Shown one piece after another: positions 8,765 to 18,166 of a stretch of DNA of 64,000 nucleotides. The first letter of the stretch is position 1, and every line of letters starts with the position of its first letter. The stretch comes from Desulfomonile tiedjei (GTDB lineage: Bacteria; Desulfobacterota; Desulfomonilia; Desulfomonilales; Desulfomonilaceae). The notes beneath the pieces were generated by a model. That model saw only the letters and a program-made list of their open reading frames with translations, searched no databases and was not told the origin of the DNA. The stretch is from NCBI GenBank assembly GCA_016218715.1, contig JACRDG010000068.1:1-64000 (forward strand), given 5' to 3'. A program made the position numbers and the translations under genes.

Positions 8765-9919
8765 TCATCGGCTGATGCCTGCAAGATTGAGCAGATGCGC
8801 GGCCAAATCGGGATGCTCGCGCTGCAGGCTCTGCCACGCGCCCATGGCTTTGTTCAGAAGAGGTTCCATCTTGGAGATCCGGTCGGCGAGTGCCCCCTTC
8901 TGCTGCAACTCACGGATGCGCTTATCCGCATTGGGATACTGGGCCTGAATCCGGTCCCATGTTTCGACGGCCTCCCGGAGTGTCAGTTCCGCGTTCGTAA
9001 CGCTCGTCTCGGTGCGAGGTCCAGTCGCTGCTTTCCCCACGCCTGCGCTGTTGCCGGGATTTCGGCCGGCCACCAGCGCCTTGCGGACCTCCGCTCTGCT
9101 CTGCTGTTCGCACAACGTTGCCAGCCTGTCGTTCAGAGCGGCAGCCTGAACGGAGACCGCCTTCAGGGGCACATCAGACCCCACAGCCTGACAGTCAGTG
9201 CAAAAGGACTCCAGGACGTCGGGATTCCGCAGGTATCCGGCCAGACGCACGCGCTCGGGGCCGCGGTAGCCGGAACTGATCCTGGCAAGCGCTCCCTTCA
9301 ACATTTTCACCTGAAGCTCGGGATCCGCCCCGTTGGCCACGAGCAAGACCTTCACATGCTGGTAACCTTTCCGATCGGCAAGCGAGAAGGCTGTCTGTCC
9401 GTCCTTGGTCATGGCGTTGGGATCAGCTCCTTTTGCCAGCAAACACTCCACCGCGACAACCTGTCCGTACGCGGCGGCATCCATCAGCGGAGTCCAGCCG
9501 TTTCGGCTCCGGCTGTCCACGCTGGCTCCTCGCTCCAGAAGGACCTCCATGATTGCGTCGCGCCCTGCCATTGCCGCCTGGTGCAATGCTGTGTAACCCC
9601 CTCCGTCCGGCGCATTGATCTCCGCACCTCGATCCAGAAGCAGCTTGACCGCTTCCGGCCGGTTACCCAGTTGAGCCCAGATCAGCAGGGTGTACCCGTC
9701 ATCGTCGCGAGCATTAGCGTCCGCCCCTTGGGCCAAGAGCCTGTGTATATCCTGAAGGTTCCCCTCGAATACGGCGCTTCTGAGCAGATCTGCGGGCGCT
9801 ATCTGGGAAGCTTTGCGGCTGCCGAGCGTTCTCGTGAAATCCGCTGCGTAACACACCGATCCGACCAGGATCGTGGCGACTGCCAACATGAGAATTAGAC
9901 TGCTGCGCTTGGTGTTCAT
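8765..9919 (-). CDS. Exported ankyrin-repeat protein
   Basis: A 384-residue protein starting with a clear signal peptide (MNTKRSSLIL, hydrophobic core, cleavage near VCYA). About five ankyrin repeats follow (roughly residues 43-205, each with the G-T-L and LLL.GA signatures). A C-terminal helical, charged region has no recognised domain; a CTDC motif lies near residue 228. The start at 9919 has GAGGG upstream; the longer open frame to 10114 is not supported. Likely a periplasmic or surface protein-binding scaffold. Two other signal-bearing ankyrin proteins occur in this window (26054-27271 and 50237-51436). Its partner is unknown. Confidence 0.88.
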   Translation of the reverse strand: MNTKRSSLILMLAVATILVGSVCYAADFTRTLGSRKASQIAPADLLRSAVFEGNLQDIHRLLAQGADANARDDDGYTLLIWAQLGNRPEAVKLLLDRGAEINAPDGGGYTALHQAAMAGRDAIMEVLLERGASVDSRSRNGWTPLMDAAAYGQVVAVECLLAKGADPNAMTKDGQTAFSLADRKGYQHVKVLLVANGADPELQVKMLKGALARISSGYRGPERVRLAGYLRNPDVLESFCTDCQAVGSDVPLKAVSVQAAALNDRLATLCEQQSRAEVRKALVAGRNPGNSAGVGKAATGPRTETSVTNAELTLREAVETWDRIQAQYPNADKRIRELQQKGALADRISKMEPLLNKAMGAWQSLQREHPDLAAHLLNLAGISR

Positions 9920-10248
9920 CTTGCCCTCCCGTGCAGGTTGCCTGCTCTCGATCGCTGAGGCGTTCAAAGCCTTTGCCCAGGTTAAGCAACTCTGATGCCA
10001 GTTTGCCGGGAGAGATTGACCGATGGAAAGAATCAGCAATAACAGTGCGTTGCGACTAGGAGTCGATCGCGAGCTGACCCGGACGAGCGTGCCGGGATGG
10101 ACACGCATGCACAAAAAACCAACATGCCCTGTTGGAGCGGGGACAGAAGCCGGTTACCGCGGCTGGTGAAGCGTCTCCCCATCTCACCTGAGCCCTGCCG
10201 GTTATCGGACGTTTGCTTCGGCAGCGCTCCGGTGCCGCATTCCGCGAG

Positions 10249-10437
10249 CTAAGTACAGGATTTCGTAAATACGGTGTCACAGTCTAGCTGACTCCATTCT
10301 GCCGTTCGGTAGTGCCCGGCGTCCCTGCCGGGCCTCTTTGAACGACCGGCACGGAGGCCGGTCGCTACCATGAACGATTTTTGCCGTCACCGTGGGAACG
10401 AGAATCCGTGACCGTATTTATGAAAACGAGTACTAAG
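10249..10437 (+). mobile_element. MITE-like 189-bp element, copy 1
   Basis: The ends are imperfect terminal inverted repeats of about 28 bp, sharing AAATACGGT plus an outer AGTAC. Inside are two perfect hairpins: GCCCGGC/GCCGGGC (about 10313-10332) and GACCGGC/GCCGGTC (about 10344-10363). A second copy of almost the same length lies at 49225-49415 in the opposite orientation, with the same ends and hairpins. No coding capacity. I read it as a non-autonomous, transposase-mobilised element; the transposase is not in the window. Confidence 0.75.
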
Positions 10438-10516
10438 GCTGCCACACCGTGGCCGAGAGGAATGTCCGATTGAGCACGTGAGTCGTAATACAATGCGGAA
10501 GATCCGTTCAATCTGC

Positions 10517-10602
10517 GCCGTCACCCCGGCGGAAGCCGGGTCCAGAAGACACCGAATCACGCCCGCAGCGCCACTGGATTCCGGCCGTCGTCGGAAAGAC
10601 GA
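10517..10602. repeat. Inverted pair of CCGG-rich palindromic repeats
   Basis: Two related palindromic units face each other: CCCGGC-ggaa-GCCGGG at 10525-10540, and a degenerate CTGGATTCCGGC unit at 10574-10598. The same family appears as a clean hairpin at 36729-36760. These resemble the REP-type repeats that occur many times in such genomes. Confidence 0.6.
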
Positions 10603-10901
10603 GATTCAGCCTTGAGGATCGTGCAAATATTTTAGGCTACGTACCGGTACTACTTCAGGAAAACAACACTCGGCACGCGGAGGCCTGTCAGTTGGCAGCG
10701 AAGAACCCCCTGCTGGTTTTTTGTTCTTGACGCTGAGCGGGCACCGTACCTGTTTGTTTTTTGTGCAGATGGATCTGCGAGGAATCGCGCTTCGAGGTTT
10801 GTTTGACCGTGCCGGTCCGCGGAAATGACCGGACGCGTGATCGAGAACGCGTCTGAGGTAGCGAAAGGTAGGATTGGAGGCCTAATCGAATGGATAAGAC
10901 C

Positions 10902-12527
10902 CTACGACAATGACCGCGCAACGGGGAGCCATACGGTGAAGAGGGTGCCGTCTTCGTTGGATCTCACTGATATGGAACCCTGGTGATCTTCGACGATTTT
11001 CTTGGAGAGAACCAGGCCGATCGCAGCGCCGTAATCCTTTGTCGTGGCGAACGGATCGAAAATCTTCTCGGCATCTTCCGCTGGGATAATTTTTCCCACA
11101 TGGTGAATCTTCAGCTCAAAATACGTGTTTGAATCGAGTTCCCCGGTTTCGTGTGCCCGCTCGCTCGGGACGACCACTGCGGTTTGAACTCGAATCAGCT
11201 CTCCAGGAAGAGAAAACTCGAGCGCCTGGGTGAGCAGATTGCGCACCACTTCCTGGAAACGGTTCGCGTCGAGGAAGATCTCGCCAACGTCGCTCCCCAG
11301 TTCGGTTTCTAAGCGAACACCCTTTTCCTTGATTTTAGGTTCATGGATACTCAGGACATACTGCACCAGGTCATTCGGGTTGACAGGCTGCCATTGAACG
11401 GTTTTGTGGCTGGTGTAATCGACCAAACGATCGAGGATCTTTTCGAGCCTCTCGACTTCCTGAATGATGATGGTCACCGCGTTGGCTCGCGGGCCATCGT
11501 CCATCGTGGGCGCTGCAGGCCTCTCTTTTCCAATCCTGCGAGCAAACCCGCCAATGATTGCGAGAGGCTGCCTCAGCTCATGGGCGACTCTGGCCGCGTA
11601 CTCGGCAATGGCCTTGGATTTGCACGATTGCACGAGGTGCTCGTACAGTTCATCAATAATCTTTATCTTTTCGAACAATTGCTCCTGGACACGTTTCCGT
11701 TCGGTAATATCCCGTCTAATCCCCCAGAAAGTCTCAAGGCAGCCTTGTTGCACGTTCCCGAGGAGCGTATTCTCGAAATGCCGTGGATCTCGATCCAGCC
11801 CGTTCTCGATTGTTTCCAATGAGCTTATTTGGAAGCCGCTTTCAATCCACCTTCGGTAGAGTTCCCCCGCACTCTTCCCCGAGGGGAAGACCGCTCTCAG
11901 TGTTACGCCCATCAGGTCATCGACTCGATCGTGACCGTGCGAGGTCGCGAAAGCGATGTTCCCGCCTGTCAACTTGGCGTCCAAGATCGAGGGGAGGAGA
12001 TCTTCGTGAGGGAGGTCCGTCCGGATCGGCGAAGCGACAACAAATTCAGCAATGCCGTAGGGGAAGAAGTGGACGAGCTTTCCATACTTTTCGTTGAGCT
12101 GAACCTGAGCATCGAGGCCGCGTTCGTGCTCTTGGGCGAGCAGGGTCAGTCGGCGGCGCTCTAAGGCCTCGCTGACGTTGACGACGAACTCGTTCCTGTC
12201 AAAAGGCTTGATCAGGTAGCCATAGGCTCCAAGCTCCACTGACCTCACCGCGATCTCCCGATCGTCCACCGCGGTTACGACAAGCACCGCCACATTCGGG
12301 AACGAACGCTTCATGTACGTGACGAGGTCTATCCCGGACAGGCCCGGTACGGTGATGTCACTGACCACCAGATGGAATTCGGCACGCTTCAACAGCTCGA
12401 TGGCGGCTTCTCCGCTCGATGCGGCACTGCAGAAGTGGCCTTCGCTCGTGAGCCAACGAGATAAGGTCGCGCACATATCCGGCCTGTCATCTACGACGAG
12501 GATCCTCGCGTCCCGGCTCCCGTTCAT
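10902..12527 (-). CDS. REC-PAS-histidine kinase with degenerate ATP-binding boxes
   Basis: A 541-residue protein: N-terminal receiver (about 7-125, phospho-acceptor Asp57 in VVSDITVPG), a middle PAS-like region (about 150-280), a HisKA-type helix with His316 (VAHELRQPL) and a C-terminal HATPase-like domain. It is closely related to the kinase at 22610-24910 over the last 260 residues (shared IIDELY, AHELRQPL, IIGGFARRI, SKKIVE and FTVWLP). The ATP site looks impaired: the N-box Asn is Gln (NLLTQALEF), the G1 box lacks DxGxG (HHVGKII), and the G2 box reads GAAIGL instead of GTGIGL. It may bind nucleotide poorly and act as a receiver-controlled scaffold (inference). It is a single gene, with a copy of the AATCGGTATCA repeat just upstream of its start. 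Confidence 0.9.
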   Translation of the reverse strand: MNGSRDARILVVDDRPDMCATLSRWLTSEGHFCSAASSGEAAIELLKRAEFHLVVSDITVPGLSGIDLVTYMKRSFPNVAVLVVTAVDDREIAVRSVELGAYGYLIKPFDRNEFVVNVSEALERRRLTLLAQEHERGLDAQVQLNEKYGKLVHFFPYGIAEFVVASPIRTDLPHEDLLPSILDAKLTGGNIAFATSHGHDRVDDLMGVTLRAVFPSGKSAGELYRRWIESGFQISSLETIENGLDRDPRHFENTLLGNVQQGCLETFWGIRRDITERKRVQEQLFEKIKIIDELYEHLVQSCKSKAIAEYAARVAHELRQPLAIIGGFARRIGKERPAAPTMDDGPRANAVTIIIQEVERLEKILDRLVDYTSHKTVQWQPVNPNDLVQYVLSIHEPKIKEKGVRLETELGSDVGEIFLDANRFQEVVRNLLTQALEFSLPGELIRVQTAVVVPSERAHETGELDSNTYFELKIHHVGKIIPAEDAEKIFDPFATTKDYGAAIGLVLSKKIVEDHQGSISVRSNEDGTLFTVWLPVARSLS

Positions 12528-12545
12528 CTTGCACCGCTCCCCAGA

Positions 12546-12573
12546 ACACTTCCTTGAAAGCGAATCGGTATCA
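12546..12573 (+). repeat. Dispersed AATCGGTATCA repeat, copy 1
   Basis: The string TTGAAAGCGAATCGGTATCA at 12554-12573 matches 20 of 20 bases at 54348-54367 and most of 62214-62234. Here it sits about 20 bases upstream of the start codon of the REC-PAS kinase gene, inside its leader. Confidence 0.7.
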
Positions 12574-12799
12574 ACTCTCCGGTTTCATGGTACAAAGAAC
12601 AGTCATCCGAGTCAAAACATTCCGACTGTCTTCAACCGGGCAGAGGGGAGCGGTCGGAGAAAGATGTGTATAAACGAAGAATTAATCGGTTCCTAGCACT
12701 CTCCTAACTTGCGTGAGGCAGATTCTATTGAAGGAGAATTCTGAGGCAGGCCTTCGGTTGTGGCCCGCCCCCGATGCAACGAGAATTTGAGGAGAGAAC

Positions 12800-13171
12800 A
12801 TGGAATACTATCTGCATGAGGTGCCAGGGCGCTTGAGAATTAAGATTCCGGCTTTGAAGAGGGATGCGTACCGGGCACGAGAGATCCAGCAAGTGATTCG
12901 GAGCCTCCCGGGTGTGCAGTCAACCTCCGCGAATACCCTTACCGGCAGCATAACGGTCCACTATGACCCGGGACAGGTACGCTCCGGGGTAATCGTTGCC
13001 CATCTGTCACGAGAGGACTATATTGACGTGGCTCGGGCTATTTCCAATAAGCCAAAAACGGACACGGCTCTCGCAAGAGCCGGCCAGACCGCTGCCAAGG
13101 TTCTTCTGGGACTTGCTATGGAACGACTTTTCCAGGGCTCTCCGCTGGGAATTCTGACGGCTTTTATTTAG
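12800..13171 (+). CDS. HMA-like small protein
   Basis: A 123-residue protein with GAGGAGAG just before the ATG. The first 70 residues have the beta-alpha-beta-beta-alpha-beta pattern of heavy-metal-associated domains of the type found before P-type ATPases and as free HMA-like proteins (opening HEVPGRLRIKIP, then SLPGVQS and ITVHYDP). The metal-binding CxxC is absent and there is no Cys at all in the protein. The C-terminal part ends in a Gly/Leu-rich, mildly hydrophobic stretch. A role in membrane-associated regulation or protein contact is more likely than metal carriage. It is a single gene converging on the chemoreceptor gene. Confidence 0.75.
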   Translation: MEYYLHEVPGRLRIKIPALKRDAYRAREIQQVIRSLPGVQSTSANTLTGSITVHYDPGQVRSGVIVAHLSREDYIDVARAISNKPKTDTALARAGQTAAKVLLGLAMERLFQGSPLGILTAFI

Positions 13172-13196
13172 CCCCTGGCAGTACGCGTCACTAGGG

Positions 13197-13216
13197 CTGG
13201 GTCCCACTGCACCCAG
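13197..13216. terminator. Weak hairpin between convergent genes
   Basis: CTGGGT-tcccactgc-type loop-ACCCAG forms a six-bp stem in the 47-bp gap between the convergent HMA-like and chemoreceptor genes. There is no long T-run, so termination by this hairpin is only possible, not shown. Confidence 0.3.
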
Positions 13217-13218
13217 TA

Positions 13219-15285
13219 TCAAACTGTGTATCTTTGAACGAGTTCCTGAAGCGCCCCTCCCAATTCCTCCAGCTTTCGTGCCGATCCTTCAAGTTGAATC
13301 GTCCCTGCGAGCGTCTGCTGCACTGCCTGCTCGATGTTCGTCATTGCATCGGCAACCTGATCCACCCCCACAAACTGCTGCGCCACCGAACTGCTGATTA
13401 CCGTTGCAGCCTGTGACGATTCCGACACGCTGACGGAAAGCGCCCGGATGGAGCCAGCTGCAAGCTCGGATTGCCTGACCCCTAACTCGACCGCCTTGGT
13501 TCCCTGCTCCGCGGCCATTACCACCGAGCTGACCCATCTTCGGTTATCTTCCAGCACCCGGCGGACTTCTGCGGTGGCGCCCGACGACTGATCCGCCAGG
13601 CATTTGATCTCGTGGGCCACCACAGCGAACCCCTTGCCCCGATCGCCGGCCCTCGCGGCTTCGATGGAGGCGTTCACGGCCAAGAGGTTCGACTGATCCG
13701 CAAGATCCCGGACCGTTTCGATTAGCCCTTCAATGGCTTGCCTGTGTTCGCTGAGCCTCACCACTGTGGCCCCGATGCTCTCCATCTGTTCGTGAATCAG
13801 GTTCATCTTGTCCATTGTCTCTTCCGTGGCCCTCCCGCCGACCTCGGACACCGCCACGGATTGCAGCGCGGTATCCGCGACCTTTCTGGCCTCTTCATTG
13901 GAAAGCCTCGCGGCCTGCTTGACCTGTTCCACCGTCGTGGTCGTCTCAGTTATCGCGGACGACGTCATGGAGGTGTTCGACGCCAATTGGGCCACGGTGG
14001 CCGAAATCTCCGCGGCGCAGACCGTCAGGACCCGGACGCCTTCGACAATCCCTCCAATCTGTTCACGGCCTCTCTTCACCATGACTTCGACAGCCTGAGC
14101 CAGCCGCCCTATCTCGTCCGCGCGCCCCTGAAACGCGACTTTCACGGTGAGGTCGCCTGCACTCACCTGGTTGACCTGTTCGGCAATCGTCGTGATCGGC
14201 CGTGATATGGAACGAGCCAGGAACAGTGCCGCCAATGCCACGACGAGGACAATCACGGCCCCGATGAGACCGAAACGGTGCGCAATCCGCACCGCTGGTT
14301 GTATTGCCTCGTTCTCGTCAATCTCCGCCAAAACCGCCCACTCGAATGCCGCACCGAGTTCCGGTTTCGTGCGAATCCCAGCCTCTCCGTAGGAGCTGAA
14401 AACACGCAGGCCCCGGTAGTTGGCAGCAACGGTGCACCCATTCTGGCCGTGGAGAGCAGCCTCCGCTGGCGCGGTGGTCACCTTTTGTTTCAGAAAGCTG
14501 TCAGTACCGGTAAAAGTGCTCTGGGTCCGCATGAGGCCGTCCGTACCGACAAGGTATGCCTCCGCGGTGTTACCTGCTGCCTCGGTAACCCTCAGGATCT
14601 TGTTCAGCCTGTCGGGGCCGAACCGTATCGCGAGAACTCCGGCAATTTGGTCGCTCATCCTCAAGAAAACTGGTACTCCCACGAATGCCGCCGGTGAGCC
14701 GGCCGGCTGATAAAGGCCAAAATCGATGATGGCCGGCTTTTGCGTCGCCATCACTCTTTCCCACAACTTGCCCAGACCACTTTCTCGTAAGTCTCCCTTC
14801 TTGAGGTCCGCGCCGCAATCAGCCAGCCAGTTCACCGTCACCATGACCTGTCCGTCACGGCGGATGACCAGCACGTCTTCCTGCGCCTCGTACTGTCCTC
14901 GCAATTGAATGTACTTGGTCAGGATACGGGTCAGGCCCACGGTGCTCTGACTCTCTCCCAACTCCTTTCCGGGCGATGGCTGGTTTTCATCGGGGGCTTC
15001 GCCGGGCTGAGCGCCAGGTGCGGAACTGGCGAGGACCTGGAGGACCAGATCGTAGTCGGCAAGGAATCGGGCCGCGTCGACCATTCCTGCGAGGTAGTCT
15101 CTGACTTGAGCGCTCTTTTCTTCCCTGAGTTCATTGAGCTTCCGAAATTCCGCATCGTAGAGCGCGCTCCTGGCGGTGGAATCGGACAGGTACCCGACTA
15201 TCGCGATCGGTGCCAGAGCTATTGCCATGAAAACAACGACAAGCCTTCTCATAAGGCTACTGGTAACCAAACCGGACATGGACAT
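13219..15285 (-). CDS. Methyl-accepting chemotaxis protein
   Basis: A 688-residue chemoreceptor. Membrane segment one (about 13-32) is followed by a long periplasmic sensor region of Cache type (about 35-330), membrane segment two (about 333-353, ending ARSISRPI), a HAMP domain (about 350-405) and the cytoplasmic signalling domain. The conserved hairpin tip [20 protein letters not shown] lies near residue 545. The ligand is unknown; Cache domains usually bind small organic acids or amino acids. No che genes are nearby. It ends 47 bp from the convergent HMA-like gene and lies downstream of pstB on the same strand with a 190-bp gap, so it is probably transcribed separately. Confidence 0.95.
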   Translation of the reverse strand: MSMSGLVTSSLMRRLVVVFMAIALAPIAIVGYLSDSTARSALYDAEFRKLNELREEKSAQVRDYLAGMVDAARFLADYDLVLQVLASSAPGAQPGEAPDENQPSPGKELGESQSTVGLTRILTKYIQLRGQYEAQEDVLVIRRDGQVMVTVNWLADCGADLKKGDLRESGLGKLWERVMATQKPAIIDFGLYQPAGSPAAFVGVPVFLRMSDQIAGVLAIRFGPDRLNKILRVTEAAGNTAEAYLVGTDGLMRTQSTFTGTDSFLKQKVTTAPAEAALHGQNGCTVAANYRGLRVFSSYGEAGIRTKPELGAAFEWAVLAEIDENEAIQPAVRIAHRFGLIGAVIVLVVALAALFLARSISRPITTIAEQVNQVSAGDLTVKVAFQGRADEIGRLAQAVEVMVKRGREQIGGIVEGVRVLTVCAAEISATVAQLASNTSMTSSAITETTTTVEQVKQAARLSNEEARKVADTALQSVAVSEVGGRATEETMDKMNLIHEQMESIGATVVRLSEHRQAIEGLIETVRDLADQSNLLAVNASIEAARAGDRGKGFAVVAHEIKCLADQSSGATAEVRRVLEDNRRWVSSVVMAAEQGTKAVELGVRQSELAAGSIRALSVSVSESSQAATVISSSVAQQFVGVDQVADAMTNIEQAVQQTLAGTIQLEGSARKLEELGGALQELVQRYTV

Positions 15286-15479
15286 TCCTTGCCCCCATTA
15301 TTCATAAAGTTTGTGCCAGGTGTGCATGTAAGATGTCACATTAGGGCATAACAGTACAAGCTGGTCGTGATGGTAATCCCCGATTCCCCCGCGGACGTCT
15401 CGATCAAAAACGGTCCGTAATCGTGCACCGGGGCATTTGCCTTCCCTTTGAATGACGATAAAGGACGATCGCAACAATT

Positions 15480-16319
15480 TTAGCCAAAGCAGCCGGTTAT
15501 GTAGCCTTGCGTCTGCCGATTTTTCGGGTTCGTAAACACTTGATTTGTCGGCCCCGCTTCGATTATGCGACCTTCATAGAAGAAGGCCGTGAAGTCGGAG
15601 ATCCGGGCAGCCTGTTGCATATTGTGCGTAACGATGACGATGGTGAGCCGCTGCTTGAGAGACTCCACCAACTCCTCGATCTTGTCGGTCGCCCTCGGAT
15701 CGATAGCCGAAGTGGGCTCGTCCATCAATAGGACTTCGGGCTGGATGGCAATGGCCCGCGCGATGCAAAGCCGCTGCTGTTGCCCGCCGGAAAGCGAAGT
15801 GGCCGGCTCACCGAGCTTGTCCTTCACCTCGTCCAAGATCGCCGCGGCGGCCAGCGCCTGTTCAACGCGTTCGGCAAGGTCCCGTTGAGACAGTTTGTAA
15901 TGCAACCTCAATCCCCACGCTACGTTGTCGAAGACAGTCATGGGGAATGGCGTGGGTTTCTGGAATATCATGCCTATCTTTCGCCTCAGTTCGAGGATAT
16001 CGACGGCGGGGGACAGGATGTTGACGTCATCAAGCAAAACCTCTCCGGTGGCTTTCTGTTCGCGGTACAGCTCAAAAATTCGGTTATAAATACGTATGTG
16101 GGTGGACTTACCGCAGCCGGACGGACCAATAATGGCCGTCACTCGCTTGGAATGAATGTCCAGATTGTTGGCAAAGAGCACTTGCCGACCACCGTAAAAG
16201 AAATCAAGGTTTCTGACCGAAAACCTGACCTCGGTCTCCAACTCTTTATCGATGGATCTTCGCATCTGTTGACTCGGTTCCTGCTTCGCCAGGCGAGACA
16301 AAGCTATAACTCTGCTCAT
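15480..16319 (-). CDS. pstB: Phosphate ABC transporter, ATP-binding protein PstB
   Basis: 279 residues. Walker [10 protein letters not shown], signature [14 protein letters not shown], Walker [13 protein letters not shown] and the switch His in [10 protein letters not shown] are all intact. The family-typical phrase [11 protein letters not shown] supports PstB over other ABC ATPases. It has an N-terminal extension of about 30 residues before the core. It overlaps pstA by 4 bp (stop/start ATGA) and is the last gene of the pstSCAB operon; no phoU follows. It powers high-affinity inorganic phosphate import. Confidence 0.97.
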   Translation of the reverse strand: MSRVIALSRLAKQEPSQQMRRSIDKELETEVRFSVRNLDFFYGGRQVLFANNLDIHSKRVTAIIGPSGCGKSTHIRIYNRIFELYREQKATGEVLLDDVNILSPAVDILELRRKIGMIFQKPTPFPMTVFDNVAWGLRLHYKLSQRDLAERVEQALAAAAILDEVKDKLGEPATSLSGGQQQRLCIARAIAIQPEVLLMDEPTSAIDPRATDKIEELVESLKQRLTIVIVTHNMQQAARISDFTAFFYEGRIIEAGPTNQVFTNPKNRQTQGYITGCFG

Positions 16320-17161
16320 CGTCGAGACTCCCTGAAAACGACCCGCGCCGTTACGGTGAGCGCCAACACCGCGGCCATGATCAAGAGCGAAGCCCCCCAG
16401 GCAATTTGCTGCCAGTGCTCATAGGGTGACATTGCGAAATTGAAGATGGTAACCGTAAGGTTGGCAGTGGGCATGGTAAACGTGTTGGGCCAATAAGGAC
16501 TGTTGAGCGCGGTAAATAACAGTGGGGCCGTTTCACCGCTTACTCTGGCCACGGAAAGAATTATTCCAGTAAGGATGCCGGCTTTTGCCGCCCGAAAGAC
16601 GATCTGCAGCGTCACTTTCCATCTTGGCGCGCCCAGAGCTATGGCGGACTCGCGCAATTCGTTCGGCACCAGGTTGAGCATGGACTCAGCCGTGGTGGCA
16701 ACTACGGGAAGCATGATGATCGCCAACGATACCGCTCCCGCGTACCCGGAAAAGCCTCCCATGGGAGCGACGAGCGACGCGTACACGAAAAGCCCCACAA
16801 TTATCGACGGTATCCCAACCAACGAATTCGCGGCAAATCGCGCACAGGTCGCGAGGGCCGTCTCGCGCCCGAGTTCCGACAGGTACGTGCCGGCAAGTAT
16901 GCCGAGGGGGACGCTCATGACTGTGGCCAGGCCGGTGATCCCCAGTGTTCCCACAATAGCGTTGGCCACTCCTCCGCTCTCGACCCCCGGCGGAGGCGGA
17001 AGCTGGGTGAAGAAAGACCAGCTCAGCGCGGCCCCGCCCCTCTTGAGGACCTCGAAGACGATCCACCCGAGAAAGAAGATTCCCAGTAATGCGCCGAAAG
17101 CAGCGACGACCTGGGTTACGAGATTCAGAAAATTGCGCTGTTTGGAAGACCGGTGAATCAC
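16316..17161 (-). CDS. pstA: Phosphate ABC transporter permease PstA
   Basis: 281 residues with six predicted membrane helices and the EAA-type cytoplasmic loop ([13 protein letters not shown]). The PstA phrase [19 protein letters not shown] is present in the first third. The length is typical for the family. It overlaps pstC at its start and pstB at its end by 4 bp each, so the three are translationally coupled. It forms the inner-membrane channel with PstC. Confidence 0.97.
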   Translation of the reverse strand: MIHRSSKQRNFLNLVTQVVAAFGALLGIFFLGWIVFEVLKRGGAALSWSFFTQLPPPPGVESGGVANAIVGTLGITGLATVMSVPLGILAGTYLSELGRETALATCARFAANSLVGIPSIIVGLFVYASLVAPMGGFSGYAGAVSLAIIMLPVVATTAESMLNLVPNELRESAIALGAPRWKVTLQIVFRAAKAGILTGIILSVARVSGETAPLLFTALNSPYWPNTFTMPTANLTVTIFNFAMSPYEHWQQIAWGASLLIMAAVLALTVTARVVFRESRR

Positions 17162-18096
17162 AGCCCTGCCCCCACCGCATCACGGATTTTGCTGAGCCAG
17201 AAATGCGAGATTATTTGTATGATGAGCGTGATGGCGAACAATATGAGACCGAGTTCCACAAGGCTGCTCACGTAGAGCGGCTCTGATGCTTCGGCAAACT
17301 CGTTGGCCAGAGTGGAGGCTATGGTGTTCCCCGCGGCAAAGAGGGACACCGAGATGGCATGCTTGTTCCCTATGACGAAGGTCACTGCCATCGTTTCACC
17401 CAGTGCCCTTCCCAAACCCAGGAAGGATGCCCCGAGAATCCCTGCGAAGCCGTACGGCATGGTCACGTATCGAGTCACTTCCCACGTGCTTCCTCCCACA
17501 CCGTAACCCGCTTCTTTGACGACGGCCGGAACCATCGTGAAGACATCTCTCATGACTGCACTGATAAAGGGCAAGATCATAAGAGCGAGGATAATCCCCG
17601 CGGTGAGCATGCCGATCCCCATTGGCGGCCCATGGAAGAGCGGGAGGAAGGAGAGGTGCTTGCCCAAAAACGGCTGCACGCGGTCTGCCATGAAAGGCGC
17701 AAAGACGAAAAGACCCCACATCCCGTAGATGATACTCGGGATCGCCGCCAACAGCTCAATGGCATAACCCGTCACCTTACTGACCGCGGGCGGCGCGAGT
17801 TCCGCGAGAAGGAGCGCGATGAAGAAACTCGTCGGAACGGCAAGAAGCATCGCGATGGCGGTTGAAACGAGGGTGCCGAGGATGCTGCTCGCCGCGCCGT
17901 AATCGCCGGTGACGGGATTCCATGCTTCAGAAGTAAGAAAACCAAAGCCAAATTGCTGGAGGGACAGCGTGCTGTAGCGGACAAGCTGAAACATGATGCC
18001 TGCCATGACCAGCAAGAGGATGGCTGTGCATGCTGCGGCGATCAGTTTGAAGAGGAAGTCCCCTTTGCTATGGCGCGTGTTTCCAGCTTGTTTCAT
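17158..18096 (-). CDS. pstC: Phosphate ABC transporter permease PstC
   Basis: 312 residues, six membrane helices, PstC features in order: FGFGFLTSEAWNPVTGDYGA, AAIPSIIYGMWGLFVFAPF and the EAA-like GYGVGGSTWEVTRYV. I place the start at the ATG 18096, which gives the usual short N-terminus ending in KGDFLFKL. A GTG at 18126 is also in frame but lies inside a strong hairpin. Neither start has a good ribosome site. It follows pstS after a gap containing that hairpin. Confidence 0.95.
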   Translation of the reverse strand: MKQAGNTRHSKGDFLFKLIAAACTAILLLVMAGIMFQLVRYSTLSLQQFGFGFLTSEAWNPVTGDYGAASSILGTLVSTAIAMLLAVPTSFFIALLLAELAPPAVSKVTGYAIELLAAIPSIIYGMWGLFVFAPFMADRVQPFLGKHLSFLPLFHGPPMGIGMLTAGIILALMILPFISAVMRDVFTMVPAVVKEAGYGVGGSTWEVTRYVTMPYGFAGILGASFLGLGRALGETMAVTFVIGNKHAISVSLFAAGNTIASTLANEFAEASEPLYVSSLVELGLILFAITLIIQIISHFWLSKIRDAVGAGL

Positions 18097-18125
18097 ATTC
18101 TTGACTACCAAGCAGTTGCCATACA

Positions 18126-18151
18126 CTCGAGAGAGCGCAAACTCTCTCGAG
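18126..18151 (-). promoter_or_regulatory. pstS-pstC intergenic hairpin
   Basis: CTCGAGAGAG and CTCTCTCGAG form a perfect 10-bp stem with a six-base loop, 15 bp after the pstS stop codon and 29 bp before the pstC ATG. There is no T-run. Such hairpins behind a binding-protein gene commonly stabilise the upstream message or reduce downstream expression, which fits the need for excess PstS. Confidence 0.7.
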
Positions 18152-18166
18152 CGAACGGCGCTACCC

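Larger units (their letters stand above)
9920..10901. other. Intergenic region without a recognisable gene, repeat-rich
   Basis: Nearly 1 kb lies between the ankyrin gene and the next kinase gene. I find no convincing coding frame here. It holds one copy of the 190-bp inverted-repeat element and an inverted pair of CCGG-rich palindromes, described separately. The remaining sequence shows nothing I can name. Confidence 0.7.

Noticed and set aside
10688-10921. 77-codon minus-strand frame in the repeat-rich gap
   Set aside because: Arg/Ser-rich composition, no ribosome site and overlap with the end of the kinase gene.
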